64,000 bases of DNA from Shinella curvata (GCF_022899935.1 NZ_JALJCJ010000006.1:428508-492507), one strand, 5' to 3'; counted from the stretch's first letter, positions 10,116-17,895 are shown. A program made the numbers and translations. Notes: generated from the sequence alone by a model not told the origin.

Positions 10116-10909
10116 GATGAGACGCCTTTTTCCCGGTTGTGACCTGCGGACCGGGCGGCAAATTTTCGCCCGACGATGAGATTGACGACGTCTTCGATAT
10201 TCGTGTCCTCGATCCGGCGCTCGGCGACATTGCGCCCCTCATACATCACCTGGATGCGGTCGCAGACGAGGAAGAGGTCCTGCAGACGGTGCGTGATCAG
10301 GATGACCGACACGCCGCGTTGCGAGACGGTGCGGATGAGTTCGAGCACCGCTTCCACCTCGGCGACGGCGAGTGCCGCGGTCGGCTCGTCCATGATCAGC
10401 ACGGAAGGATTGAAGGATGCGGCGCGGCCGATGGCGATGGACTGGCGCTGGCCGCCCGAAAGATTTTCCACCTTCATGCGCGTGTCGGGAATGACGATGC
10501 CGAGATTGGAGAGCATGTCGCGCGCCCGCTCGTGCATCAGCTTTTTGTCGAGCATCGGCACGCCGGCTATCCGCCGTTTCGGCTCGCGACCGAGGAAGAG
10601 ATTGCCGGCGACATCGATCGTGTCGCAGAGCGCCAAATCCTGATAGACCATCTCGATCCGCGCTGCGCGCGCATCCGCCGGCGAGGTGAAGGCAACCTCC
10701 CTGCCATCGATCTCGATGGTTCCGGCATCCGGGATCACCGCGCCGGAGAGAACCTTGCTGATGGTAGACTTGCCGGCGCCGTTGTCGCCCACGAGGCCGA
10801 GGACTTCCCCGGGCTTCAGATCGAGTGAGGCGTTGTCGAGCGATTGTAGAGCGCCATAGCGCTTCGAAATGCCGGTCATGCGGACGCGGCTGACTTGCGT
10901 GTCGGTCAT
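10112..10909 (-). CDS. ABC transporter ATP-binding protein, single-domain FrcA type
   Basis: 265-residue ATPase energising the ribose-type importer. Walker A GDNGAGKST, Q-loop MVYQD, signature LSGGQRQSIAIGRA, Walker B VLIMDEPTAAL and the switch His (ILITHR) are all visible. Unlike E. coli RbsA it has only one nucleotide-binding domain, as in the rhizobial fructose importer FrcBCA. A TTG two codons upstream is in frame, but ATG 10909 has an AAGGGCA at a suitable distance and is preferred. It overlaps the permease by 4 nt. Confidence 0.93.
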   Translation of the reverse strand: MTDTQVSRVRMTGISKRYGALQSLDNASLDLKPGEVLGLVGDNGAGKSTISKVLSGAVIPDAGTIEIDGREVAFTSPADARAARIEMVYQDLALCDTIDVAGNLFLGREPKRRIAGVPMLDKKLMHERARDMLSNLGIVIPDTRMKVENLSGGQRQSIAIGRAASFNPSVLIMDEPTAALAVAEVEAVLELIRTVSQRGVSVILITHRLQDLFLVCDRIQVMYEGRNVAERRIEDTNIEDVVNLIVGRKFAARSAGHNREKGVSS

Positions 10910-10934
10910 ATTCAATGCCCTTGCTGGAAATCCG

Positions 10935-10965
10935 GCCGCCCAGCCTGATCGTCAGGCCGGGCGGC
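10935..10965 (-). repeat. intercistronic stem-loop after the binding-protein gene
   Basis: GCCGCCC and CCTGA pair with TCAGG and GGGCGGC around a TCG loop, interrupted only by a 2x2 internal loop. It lies between the solute-binding-protein stop and the ATPase start and has no U-run, so it is more likely an mRNA-stability or partial-attenuation element that keeps the binding protein abundant than a full terminator (inference). Confidence 0.65.
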
Positions 10966-10979
10966 GGCGGCAGTTCGGC

Positions 10980-11921
10980 TTACTTGAACATTTCACGATA
11001 CTGATCGACATTCGCCTTGGTAACGATGGTGACCGGCACATTGATGATCGGCTCGATCTTTTCGCCCTTCTTGAGCTTGACGAGCGCCTCGACCGCGGCC
11101 TTGCCCTCACCGGCAGGATCCTGCTGGATCACAGCCGTAACGAAGCCCTGGTCGATACCATCGATGGCGGATTTCGTCAGATCCCAGCCGAAGACCTTGA
11201 TGCTATCACCGCGGCCCTGGCTGGCAACGGCGGATACCGCACCGAGCAACGCCGGTTCACCGGTCGCGTAGAGTGCCGTCATGTCGGGGTTGGCAGTCAT
11301 CAGGTTTTCAGCCGCCGACAGCGCGACGTCCTGGACGTTCTGGCCATCAACGGTGTTGAGGAACTCGACCTTCTGGCCGCCCTCACCCACGGCAGCCTTG
11401 AAGCCATCGAGACGCTGGTTCTGGATGAAGGAGTTCAGCGCACCCACGACGCCGACCTTGGCCGCACCACCCATGTCGCTCTTCACATAGTCGGAGAAGA
11501 ACTTGCCGATCTCGCCACCGGCTGCAGTGTTGTCGACACCGACGAATGCGACGTTGTCGCCTTCCGGAATCTGTGCATCAATGGCGATGACTGGAATGCC
11601 GGCATTCTTGGCAGCGGTGATGGCCGGCTTCACGCCGTTGACATCGATGGCAACCAGAATGATGCCGTCGACTTTCTGCGTGATGTAGGTTTCGATCGCA
11701 TCGTTCTGCGCTGCGGGCACATTGTTGGCGTTGAAGATGACGAGATCGGCGCCTGCAGCTTTGGCGGCAGCATTGGCGCCATCATTGATCTGGTTGAAGA
11801 AGAGTGCCTGCTGGTTGATGGTGACGAGGGCGAATGTATCGGCAAAGGCGCTGGAAACGCCCATGGAAAGCGTCATGGCTGCGGCTGCAGCGCAGCCGAG
11901 AAGATATTTGGTCCGACCCAT
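10980..11921 (-). CDS. periplasmic sugar-binding protein, RbsB type
   Basis: 313-residue solute-binding protein of the ribose/galactose-type (periplasmic-binding-protein-like I, 'Peripla_BP_4') group, delivering substrate to the permease and ATPase encoded downstream. A signal peptide spans residues 1-27 with cleavage after SSAFA. Two alternating alpha/beta lobes follow, with typical stretches DGIILVAIDVNGV, IPVIAIDAQI and GWDLTKSAIDGI. The frame extends to an upstream TTG, but ATG 11921 has an AAGGGGAA ribosome site and starts the signal peptide directly. First structural gene of the operon, behind a double palindrome that probably is the operator. Confidence 0.93.
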   Translation of the reverse strand: MGRTKYLLGCAAAAAMTLSMGVSSAFADTFALVTINQQALFFNQINDGANAAAKAAGADLVIFNANNVPAAQNDAIETYITQKVDGIILVAIDVNGVKPAITAAKNAGIPVIAIDAQIPEGDNVAFVGVDNTAAGGEIGKFFSDYVKSDMGGAAKVGVVGALNSFIQNQRLDGFKAAVGEGGQKVEFLNTVDGQNVQDVALSAAENLMTANPDMTALYATGEPALLGAVSAVASQGRGDSIKVFGWDLTKSAIDGIDQGFVTAVIQQDPAGEGKAAVEALVKLKKGEKIEPIINVPVTIVTKANVDQYREMFK

Positions 11922-11978
11922 TTTCAGGTTCCCCTTGTTAGAAGCCGCGAGCGGCAACTGAATTTACAAGAGGCATTA

Positions 11979-12013
11979 TTCAAGTGACTTGAATTCTTGT
12001 CAAGTCACTTGAA
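11979..12013. promoter_or_regulatory. tandem palindromic operator before the sugar-binding-protein gene
   Basis: TTCAAGTGACTTGAA (11979-11993) and TCAAGTCACTTGAA (12000-12013) are two palindromes whose CAAGTSACTTG cores start exactly 20 bp apart and are reverse complements of one another. This gives four CTTGA/TCAAG half-sites on one helix face. Position, 58 nt before the binding-protein start and just downstream of the XRE-cupin regulator gene, makes it the obvious operator for that regulator (inference). Confidence 0.72.
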
Positions 12014-12058
12014 TATCAACAACCGCAAAAGTTAAATCGGAAATTTTCCTGAACAAAA

Positions 12059-12679
12059 TCAGAATGTTGCCGGGGTATTTACCCAGAAAATCGAGGCGCG
12101 CTGGTTTCCGACATTGCGGTACCAATGGGCCAGTTCAGAATTGAAAACGAAACTGTCTCCGGCGGACAGGCGAAAGGTCTTGTCGCCGATCATCAGTTCG
12201 ATCTCGCCGACGAGCACGTAGCCCACTTCTTCGCCGACATGCTGGATCGGCCCGGCGCTCTCCCCGCCCACATCGATATGATGAATGTTGCACTGAAGCA
12301 GGTGACCCTGCGAATAGGGGATGATGCGCTCAAGCGATATACCCTCGCCGCGGCGCAGCGGATCGAGCGAGATCAGCGGTCGCGTTCCGGCGCGAAATAC
12401 CACGCCCTCGTCAGCATCCGTCTCCTCGAACATCCAGCCGATATTGGAATCCAGCGCCCGCACCAGCCGGTGCAGCATGGGCAATGACGGCGAAGCCTTG
12501 CCGTTCTCGATCTTCGACAGCAGGCTTTCGGAACAATCCGCAGCCAGCGCCAGGGCTTTCAACGTCAAGCCGCGCGTCTGCCGCGCAAGCTTTAGACGTG
12601 CGCCAAGCCGCACCGGGTTCGACTGGATCTTATCCTCCCGACTGCTTTCAGACGGCAAAGGTGGCTTGACGATATTCAT
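12059..12679 (-). CDS. XRE-family transcriptional regulator with C-terminal cupin
   Basis: 206-residue regulator. Residues about 26-80 form a helix-turn-helix of the XRE class (LKLARQTRGLTLKALA ... SESLLSKIENG), and about 115-195 a cupin ligand-sensing barrel (HHIDVGGESAG, HVGEEVGYVLVGEIEL, HWYRNVG). Such proteins usually sense a small metabolite of the operon they control. It is encoded upstream of and in line with the importer operon, separated by a region containing the double palindrome. Whether it represses or activates cannot be told. Start ATG 12679. Confidence 0.9.
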   Translation of the reverse strand: MNIVKPPLPSESSREDKIQSNPVRLGARLKLARQTRGLTLKALALAADCSESLLSKIENGKASPSLPMLHRLVRALDSNIGWMFEETDADEGVVFRAGTRPLISLDPLRRGEGISLERIIPYSQGHLLQCNIHHIDVGGESAGPIQHVGEEVGYVLVGEIELMIGDKTFRLSAGDSFVFNSELAHWYRNVGNQRASIFWVNTPATF

Positions 12680-12873
12680 ATGAGAGGCATCGCATTAATC
12701 GGTGCCACAATCATAAATCCTTCACTCAAGCACTGTCTAGCTGCGACTCTTGTGGCAAGCAAAGCTACGCATACCCGGGATATTCTCGGCAACAACATCC
12801 CCGTGGCAAACAATCAAATAGGCGCCGTGCTCCCCTTTTTGAACACGGCGCCCTGTATGCGGCAATACTCGTC

Positions 12874-13746
12874 TCACTCGTCGCGTTGGCGGCCACCGAG
12901 AGCGGCGGCGGCCGAAGCCACGAAGGCGCCGATCAGCAATGACAGGGCGCCGAGCAGCGCCACCGTCGCGGCGGACTTTCGAGCGTCATCGGCAGCCTTG
13001 AGGGCTGCGTTCTTCGCATCCTCGATCTGCTGTAGTACCTGGTCCACGCGTGCACGGGCCTCTCCCGCAGGGATATTGGCACGGGAAGCCACGATCGTGG
13101 CGATATAGGCACGATCCGCTTCAACGACCTCCCCCTTGGCCGCGCCCTGCACGAGGATGCGAGAGACTTCCGCGGCAGCGGCCGCATCGTCAGATTGTGC
13201 CCTCGCCGCCCCATCCTGTGGACGGAGGAGCATGTCCGTAAAGTATCCGGTGGCAGGATCAGGCGCCGCGTCGCTTCCCGCAGCCGTTGCAGCGGCGCCG
13301 ACGGTTGCGGTCGTCGCGACGGATGATGCCACCTGCGCGCCGCCGCCGAGCAGCGAGGAGAAGGCCGAGCCGGCCAGCCCAGCCACGACGACCGTCGCCA
13401 GCGCCCAACTCAAGAAGCCGTGCGCGGTATCGCGAAAGAACACTTCATCGGTATGAACACCGGCCCATTTTGTGCGCAGCCGTCCCGTCAGGTAGCCGCC
13501 AAGCGCCGAGGAAAGCCATTGCACGATGACGAACCAGATCGCCGCCGTCACGCTGACGGTCGTGAAGGAGGCGCTTTCACCGCCCCAGGGCGAGACCATG
13601 GTGAGCCCCACACCGGAGCCGAGAAGAAGGAGGATAAGGCTGATCGCGCAGGCGGCTGCCGCGCCACCGATAATCGGCCCCCAGCTCAAAGCGGGGACAT
13701 TGGATTCAACGCCGACGTCGGAGACGCCCGTCGTGTAGTTGGCCAT
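12874..13746 (-). CDS. conserved membrane protein, function unknown
   Basis: 290 residues with about four hydrophobic segments: a Gly/Ala-rich one near 25-50, two around 65-85 and 110-135, and one at the C-terminus (about 260-282). The middle third (about 165-255) is soluble, Ala-rich and predicted helical. I recognise no named domain; similar proteins occur as hypotheticals in rhizobia. The ribosome site AGGAGG overlaps the stop codon of the 25-residue gene upstream, so the two are translated from one mRNA. A GGAAC-N16-AGTT site upstream of the pair suggests control by the stress sigma factor. Confidence 0.75.
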   Translation of the reverse strand: MANYTTGVSDVGVESNVPALSWGPIIGGAAAACAISLILLLLGSGVGLTMVSPWGGESASFTTVSVTAAIWFVIVQWLSSALGGYLTGRLRTKWAGVHTDEVFFRDTAHGFLSWALATVVVAGLAGSAFSSLLGGGAQVASSVATTATVGAAATAAGSDAAPDPATGYFTDMLLRPQDGAARAQSDDAAAAAEVSRILVQGAAKGEVVEADRAYIATIVASRANIPAGEARARVDQVLQQIEDAKNAALKAADDARKSAATVALLGALSLLIGAFVASAAAALGGRQRDE

Positions 13747-13755
13747 AGCCGCCTC

Positions 13756-13833
13756 CTATCGCATGAACAGGACAAGCAGGATGACGATCGGCAGGGGAAT
13801 GCCCAGGAGCCAGAGAAGAATACCGCGACCCAT
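13756..13833 (-). CDS. 25-residue single-span membrane peptide
   Basis: ATG 13833 to TAG 13756 encodes 25 residues: Met-Gly-Arg-Gly, a hydrophobic stretch broken by a central Ile-Pro-Leu-Pro hinge, and a Met-Arg end. An AAGGAG lies 7 nt before the ATG. The TAG sits 9 nt before the next ATG and its neighbourhood doubles as the next gene's Shine-Dalgarno. I recall near-identical 'MGRGILLWLLGIP' peptides as hypotheticals in other alphaproteobacteria, so I treat it as a real gene. Role unknown; a small membrane peptide in a stress operon. Confidence 0.7.
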   Translation of the reverse strand: MGRGILLWLLGIPLPIVILLVLFMR

Positions 13834-13880
13834 TTGAAATCTCCTTCATGTCGTGAACGCGTCGTGCGCGTAAAAACAAC

Positions 13881-13905
13881 AACTTCGGCCACGATCCGAT
13901 GTTCC
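13881..13905 (-). promoter_or_regulatory. EcfG-type promoter, GGAAC-N16-AGTT
   Basis: Minus-strand GGAAC (13905-13901), 16 nt, then AGTT (13884-13881): three of four bases of the CGTT -10 element of the alphaproteobacterial general-stress sigma factor. The -10 ends 47 nt before the start of the 25-residue peptide gene. Confidence 0.55.
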
Positions 13906-14070
13906 ATGCCTTGCTCCGCCATCGTTTTAAGCCCACCGCCAATCTTGAATCCGACGCGCCACCTCACCCCGATGAAGAGGTCTACGGCGTGACCCTGCGG
14001 CGGCCGATCGGATTCTGTCGTCCTATAACGCGCGCCCATCGACGCACGCTGCCCGTCCTTTTCGGACGAT

Positions 14071-14095
14071 GGAACATCGGCAGGGCCGGCGGGTT
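14071..14095 (+). promoter_or_regulatory. EcfG-type promoter, GGAAC-N16-GGTT
   Basis: GGAAC at 14071-14075, 16 nt, GGTT at 14092-14095 (CGTT consensus, one mismatch), ending 22 nt before the first gene of a four-gene run of tiny hydrophilic proteins. Confidence 0.55.
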
Positions 14096-14117
14096 AGCAT
14101 CGAAAAGGAGATGCGAC

Positions 14118-14330
14118 ATGGGTATCAGCAAACCACGGGACGGTGCGCCCGGCACAACCGACCAATCCCCCCGCTGGGAAGGCCCTGAGGAGAGCCGGCC
14201 CCGCGGCTACCTTCCGGCCAAGGACGATCCGGACACGACGCGGGACGCGGTTGGCGAGACCAACACAGACCCGGAGCGCAACCGCCCGTCCGACGCCTTG
14301 AAGACAAAGGAGCACGGCGATGGAGAATAA
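14118..14330 (+). CDS. small disordered hydrophilic protein (70 aa)
   Basis: 70 residues with no hydrophobic segment, rich in Pro, Asp, Glu, Arg and Thr, hence probably intrinsically disordered. Start ATG 14118 follows AAAAGGAG. Its 3' end overlaps the next gene by 11 nt. No recognised domain. Its place behind an EcfG-type promoter suggests a stress-protective (hydrophilin-like) role, which is inference only. Confidence 0.6.
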   Translation: MGISKPRDGAPGTTDQSPRWEGPEESRPRGYLPAKDDPDTTRDAVGETNTDPERNRPSDALKTKEHGDGE

Positions 14331-14514
14331 GTGCGAAAAAAGCGGCGCATTTGCGCCCTCTCAGGCGAACCGCAAGGCCGATGGCGTCGCAAGCGCCAAG
14401 CCGACCGTCATCACCGGCTCGGAGGATGCCACGATCAATCGTGATCCGCCCGGCAAGAAATCTCAAAAGGACTGGGATGTGGGGTTCGACGACAAAGAGC
14501 CCGATCGGTCATGA
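14320..14514 (+). CDS. small disordered hydrophilic protein (64 aa)
   Basis: 64 residues, Lys/Asp/Gly/Ser-rich, no membrane segment, two Cys-free termini apart from one Cys at position 5. The ribosome site AAAGGAG lies 7 nt before ATG 14320, inside the preceding gene, with which it overlaps by 11 nt. It contains ITGSEDATINRDPPGKK, not a motif I can assign. Second gene of the tiny-protein run. Confidence 0.6.
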   Translation: MENKCEKSGAFAPSQANRKADGVASAKPTVITGSEDATINRDPPGKKSQKDWDVGFDDKEPDRS

Positions 14515-14530
14515 GAAAAAGCGAGCAATC

Positions 14531-14713
14531 ATGAAAAACAATCCGGCACATCTCGGGAACACCGCTGGCGATCGACCAACGCCAGGCCCCGCTCCCTTGG
14601 GCACTGTTTCGGATCCGCATCCAGGCAGCGTCTCCGATGGCACACATCCCGAAGCAGACGAGACCAAACTTCCGCGAAAGGAAGGAGATGGGAAACATGG
14701 GACAGCAAACTGA
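14531..14713 (+). CDS. small disordered Pro/Gly-rich protein (60 aa)
   Basis: 60 residues, dominated by Pro, Gly, Asp and Thr (for example GDRPTPGPAPLGTV, then an Asp/Lys-rich end). No ribosome site stronger than GAGC is seen before ATG 14531, so the start is less certain. It lies 16 nt after the preceding stop and overlaps the next gene by 17 nt, consistent with one transcript. Unknown function. Confidence 0.5.
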   Translation: MKNNPAHLGNTAGDRPTPGPAPLGTVSDPHPGSVSDGTHPEADETKLPRKEGDGKHGTAN

Positions 14714-14909
14714 ATCGCCGGCCGTGCGGTCTTTGCATAAGGAGCAGGCGCGGCAGGCAAGCGCTGGCGCGAAGGGGAAACTTCAAAACGGACTGGAGGA
14801 TACCTTTCCTGCTTCGGATCCTGTCTCGGCCACAAATACCTCCACCGTGAAGAAGCATGTGGAACCGAGCAATTTGCCTGAAAGCAACGAGCCCGAGAGG
14901 AAGGGGTAA
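14697..14909 (+). CDS. small protein with LEDTFPASDPVSAT motif (70 aa)
   Basis: 70 residues, soluble and mostly disordered, containing GLEDTFPASDPVSAT at about 36-50. I recall this 'DTFPASDPV' motif in many short rhizobial hypotheticals, so the reading frame is very likely real. Two ATGs are possible: 14688 and 14697. The GAAGGAG (14681-14687) abuts the first and is 9 nt before the second, so 14697 is preferred. Last of four overlapping or tightly spaced tiny genes. Confidence 0.65.
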   Translation: MGQQTESPAVRSLHKEQARQASAGAKGKLQNGLEDTFPASDPVSATNTSTVKKHVEPSNLPESNEPERKG

Positions 14910-15042
14910 AACTCTGACCTCGGATCGCCGACACGCTGAGGTGGCCCCTTTCCTGAAGGGCTTGCGCGCTTCACAACCCCTGCCGAGTGAGCCTTTCGCT
15001 CAAGCTTCCCGAACGTGGAACCCCCAGGATTGCCGGGGATTT

Positions 15043-15306
15043 TCATCTGCCAACCGCAACAACAAACATCAGAAGGGCTGCCAGACCGACGAGGCTTCGC
15101 CAGCCCCTCGTTGGATTGCCCTGGCGCCGGGCTTCTACCAGCTCCCGCAATGCCGCGACGTCGACGCGCATCGCCGCGAGGTGTTCGAGAACATTCTGAT
15201 CGCTCGGCGGGAGATCGCCGATTGGATGCACCGCATCCTCGATCTCCTCCAGGTGTTCGCGCCATTGCGCATCGCTCTCGAAACCATGTCTGCGGATATC
15301 GGTCAT
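15043..15306 (-). CDS. small tail-anchored membrane protein (87 aa)
   Basis: 87 residues: a charged, helical N-terminal part (DIRRHGFESDAQWREHLEEI) and a single hydrophobic segment at the very end (about 70-86), so a C-terminally anchored inner-membrane protein is likely. ATG 15306 follows AGAGGAAA. It lies 11 nt after the SDR gene and should be co-transcribed with it. No domain recognised. Confidence 0.65.
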   Translation of the reverse strand: MTDIRRHGFESDAQWREHLEEIEDAVHPIGDLPPSDQNVLEHLAAMRVDVAALRELVEARRQGNPTRGWRSLVGLAALLMFVVAVGR

Positions 15307-15317
15307 CGTTTCCTCTC

Positions 15318-16187
15318 TCAGATCATGATCTCGCCGCCAGTGACGGGGATCACCGCGCCGGTCATGTAGCTGCCGAGATCGGACGCGAGCAGGACAAAGG
15401 CCCCAGCCAGTTCGGCCGGCTGGCCGGCGCGGCCAAGCAGGGCTTGCTTGCCGAAATCCTTTGTCTTCTCGGGCGGCATGGTGGAGGGAATGAGTGGCGT
15501 CCAGATCGGCCCCGGCGCGACGGCATTCACGCGGATGCCCTTGTCGGCGACCATTTCTGCGAGCCCTGCGGTGAAGTTCGAGATCGCCCCCTTCGTCGCC
15601 GCATAGGCGAGAAGATGGGGCGACGGCTGGCGGGACTGGATGGAAGTCGTGTTGATGATGGCACTGCCCGGCTTCATATGCGGGATGGCCGCACGGGACA
15701 GGAAGAACGGCGCATAAATGTTGGTTCGGAACGTCCGGTCCCATTCCTCGGAGCTGATATCGCCGATATCCGCATAGGTCCGCTGGAAGGCGGCATTGTT
15801 CACGAGGATGTCGAGTTGGCCGAAGTTTTCCAGGCACTGACGCACGAGATGACGGCAGTGATCCTCGCTGGTTATGTCCCCGGGAAGCACGAGAGCCTTG
15901 CGACCCACCTGATCGACCCAGCGGGCAGTCTCATTGGCGTCCTGGTCTTCGCTCAGATAGGAAATCACAATGTCGGCGCCTTCGCGCGCGAAGGCGATGG
16001 CGACGGCCCGGCCGATCCCGGAATCGGCGCCGGTGATCAGCGCCACCTTCCCTTTCAGCCTTCCTGCCCCGACATAGGTCTCCTCGCCATGGTCTGGTAC
16101 CGGCTTCATCGCGCCGGTCAACCCAGGGGGAGATTGCTCCTGCACCGGCTGCGGTGGCATCGGGCGGTGCGCATCGGCTTCAGACAT
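15318..16187 (-). CDS. SDR-family oxidoreductase, YghA / general-stress-protein-39 type
   Basis: Short-chain dehydrogenase/reductase of about 289 residues with the long N-terminal extension typical of the YghA/Gsp39 (YdaD) group. NAD(P)-binding TGADSGIGRAVA, NNAA motif and the Tyr-x3-Lys active site (YAATKG) are present, and the C-terminus ends in the SDR GGEIMI. ATG 16187 is preferred because of a GGAG 9 nt upstream; an ATG at 16199 is the alternative. A GGAAC-N16-AGTT promoter lies 33 nt upstream. Substrate unknown; orthologues are classic stress-regulon members. Confidence 0.87.
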   Translation of the reverse strand: MSEADAHRPMPPQPVQEQSPPGLTGAMKPVPDHGEETYVGAGRLKGKVALITGADSGIGRAVAIAFAREGADIVISYLSEDQDANETARWVDQVGRKALVLPGDITSEDHCRHLVRQCLENFGQLDILVNNAAFQRTYADIGDISSEEWDRTFRTNIYAPFFLSRAAIPHMKPGSAIINTTSIQSRQPSPHLLAYAATKGAISNFTAGLAEMVADKGIRVNAVAPGPIWTPLIPSTMPPEKTKDFGKQALLGRAGQPAELAGAFVLLASDLGSYMTGAVIPVTGGEIMI

Positions 16188-16220
16188 CTGGGGCTCCATC
16201 GACAACGGGTTTACGCTTCG

Positions 16221-16245
16221 AACTCGGTGCCGCCTAAGATGTTCC
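16221..16245 (-). promoter_or_regulatory. EcfG-type promoter, GGAAC-N16-AGTT
   Basis: Minus-strand GGAAC (16245-16241), 16 nt, AGTT (16224-16221), ending 33 nt before the SDR start. Confidence 0.55.
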
Positions 16246-16351
16246 CTCAGTCAAACATCTGGAAAACGGCTCACGAGCCCCGTCGCGCCAACCTTGGAAC
16301 CGCGGCCTGTCTCGACATCTCGACCAACCAAACCGTCCTTCATTGCAATCT

Positions 16352-17071
16352 CTATGTGGAGAGGCCGCTCATCAATCGTCGGTACTCTGCCTCGGGCCGG
16401 CCGTAACAATCGTGTGCAAAACCCTCCAGAGCCAAGCGGTCGCGGATGAGGACGCTGCCGCGTAGCGAGCGGATGAGGCCCTTGCCTTCCAGGATATGAA
16501 GCGCGGTCGTCACGCTGGGGCGCCGGACCCCGAGGAGGACGGAGAGAAGCTCGTGCGTGAGCGCCATCTCATCGCTGCGGGAGCGGTCATGGCACATGAG
16601 GAGCCAGCGAGCGAGGCGTTCGTTGACGTCATGCACGGCATTGGACACGGCCGTGTGCGCCAATTGCACGGCAAACCCCTCCATAGAACGGTTCATGATC
16701 TGCACGAAAGATTTGCTCTGGTCCATCCAGTGTCGGAAATCGTCGAAGTCCATACTGTAACCCTCAGCGTCAAGCTGGACTGTGACGTCATAGGAACTGA
16801 TACGGGCGCCGGTAACCGCTGCAGTGGGGATATAGCCGTCAAAGCCGAAGATCCCCGCTTCCGCGCGCCGCCCCCGCGGTGTCATTATCACCACGGACCC
16901 GATACCGGATGTGAGGAAATGCACGGCGTCGATCGGCTTGTCGCGATGCGCCAGAGGCATGCCCTTTGGAAAGACATTGTACGTCAGATCGGGCGCCAGC
17001 ATCTGGAAGTCGATGTCCGGCAACAGCTGCAAAAGATTGTTGAGAGGCGCTGAGCGCAATGGGGCGGTCAT
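16352..17071 (-). CDS. Crp/Fnr-family transcriptional regulator
   Basis: 239-residue regulator with an N-terminal cyclic-nucleotide-binding-type beta barrel (about 20-135) and a C-terminal winged helix with LTHELLSVLLGVRRPSVTTALHILEGKGLI. No FNR-type cysteine cluster is seen, so it does not carry an oxygen-sensing Fe-S centre. ATG 17071 has GGAGG 7 nt upstream; further in-frame codons upstream lack one. It closely resembles the second Crp-type gene at 20709 (shared NERLARWLLMCHDR and VRRPSVTTALH stretches), so the two are paralogues. Targets unknown; see the GTACG-N4-CGTAC sites. Confidence 0.9.
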   Translation of the reverse strand: MTAPLRSAPLNNLLQLLPDIDFQMLAPDLTYNVFPKGMPLAHRDKPIDAVHFLTSGIGSVVIMTPRGRRAEAGIFGFDGYIPTAAVTGARISSYDVTVQLDAEGYSMDFDDFRHWMDQSKSFVQIMNRSMEGFAVQLAHTAVSNAVHDVNERLARWLLMCHDRSRSDEMALTHELLSVLLGVRRPSVTTALHILEGKGLIRSLRGSVLIRDRLALEGFAHDCYGRPEAEYRRLMSGLST

Positions 17072-17286
17072 GGTCACGCCTCCAGTTTCGGGCCGAGGCT
17101 TGCTTCGGTACATTGGCACCAAGAGGACGATGCCGATGACGAGACGAGCTTACGCCATCCGGTCACAAGAACAAAGACGGGCAGCAAGCCGCTCATAAAA
17201 AGCCGGAATAGTGTTACAAGGATGGCCGGCCCGTGGCGCGCGGGCCGGCCTTCCATCACGTCGATCAAATACGGCTGACTCAGCAA

Positions 17287-17883
17287 TCAGCGTCGGTAGC
17301 GCAAGCGCTCCTGCTCGATTTCAGCGGGACCGTAGGGGTCGAGCGTTTCGTCGAAGCGCGTCCAGCCCTGTTCGGCATAGGCTGCGCGCCGCTCGACCGG
17401 ATCGACCCAGTTCGACTGGCGCAGAACGGCCTCAGCTTCCGGGTACAGGTTTTCCTCGACCCGGGCGGTGACGAGCGTGCCGCCGCGGCGCACGCCTTCC
17501 GCATAGACATGGGCATGTTCCTCCGGCACGCCGGATTCCGTCATGGCGCCGATAATGCCGCCTGCCGCACCGCCAGCCACTGCACCTGCGGCGGCACCGG
17601 CCGCAGTTGCGGCAAGCCAACCGGCGGCAACAACAGGACCAACACCCGGAATAGCCATGATGCCGAGACCGGTCAGCAGACCGCCGACACCGCCGACCGC
17701 GGCACCGATCCCGGCTCCGGTTCCGGCGCCCTCGGCGGCATTCGTGTCGCCGGTCTGCCGCTCATCCACATTGTTCGAGACAATGCTGATGTCGTCGGAA
17801 GGGATGCCCCGCGCTTCGAGGGCACTGACGGCGGCGCGTGCGTCGGAATAGTCGTCAAACAATCCGGTAGCGGTTTTCTTCAT
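17287..17883 (-). CDS. YflT-like general stress protein with Gly/Ala-rich membrane core
   Basis: 198 residues. The N-terminus (GLFDDYSDARAAVSALEARGI) and the C-terminal RGGTLVTARVEE match the 'general stress protein 17M-like' (YflT) fold, with a Gly/Ala-rich, glycine-zipper-like region between about 50 and 115 inserted. Lies 12 nt after the PepSY-like gene, hence same operon. Function unknown in detail. Confidence 0.75.
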   Translation of the reverse strand: MKKTATGLFDDYSDARAAVSALEARGIPSDDISIVSNNVDERQTGDTNAAEGAGTGAGIGAAVGGVGGLLTGLGIMAIPGVGPVVAAGWLAATAAGAAAGAVAGGAAGGIIGAMTESGVPEEHAHVYAEGVRRGGTLVTARVEENLYPEAEAVLRQSNWVDPVERRAAYAEQGWTRFDETLDPYGPAEIEQERLRYRR

Positions 17884-17895
17884 GGGAGTATCCTC

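Noticed and set aside
12680..12873. Possible small RNA or promoter motif in the 194-nt gap before the XRE-cupin gene
   Set aside because: No copy of the CAAGTSACTTG operator, no EcfG box and no clear hairpin with U-run was found.
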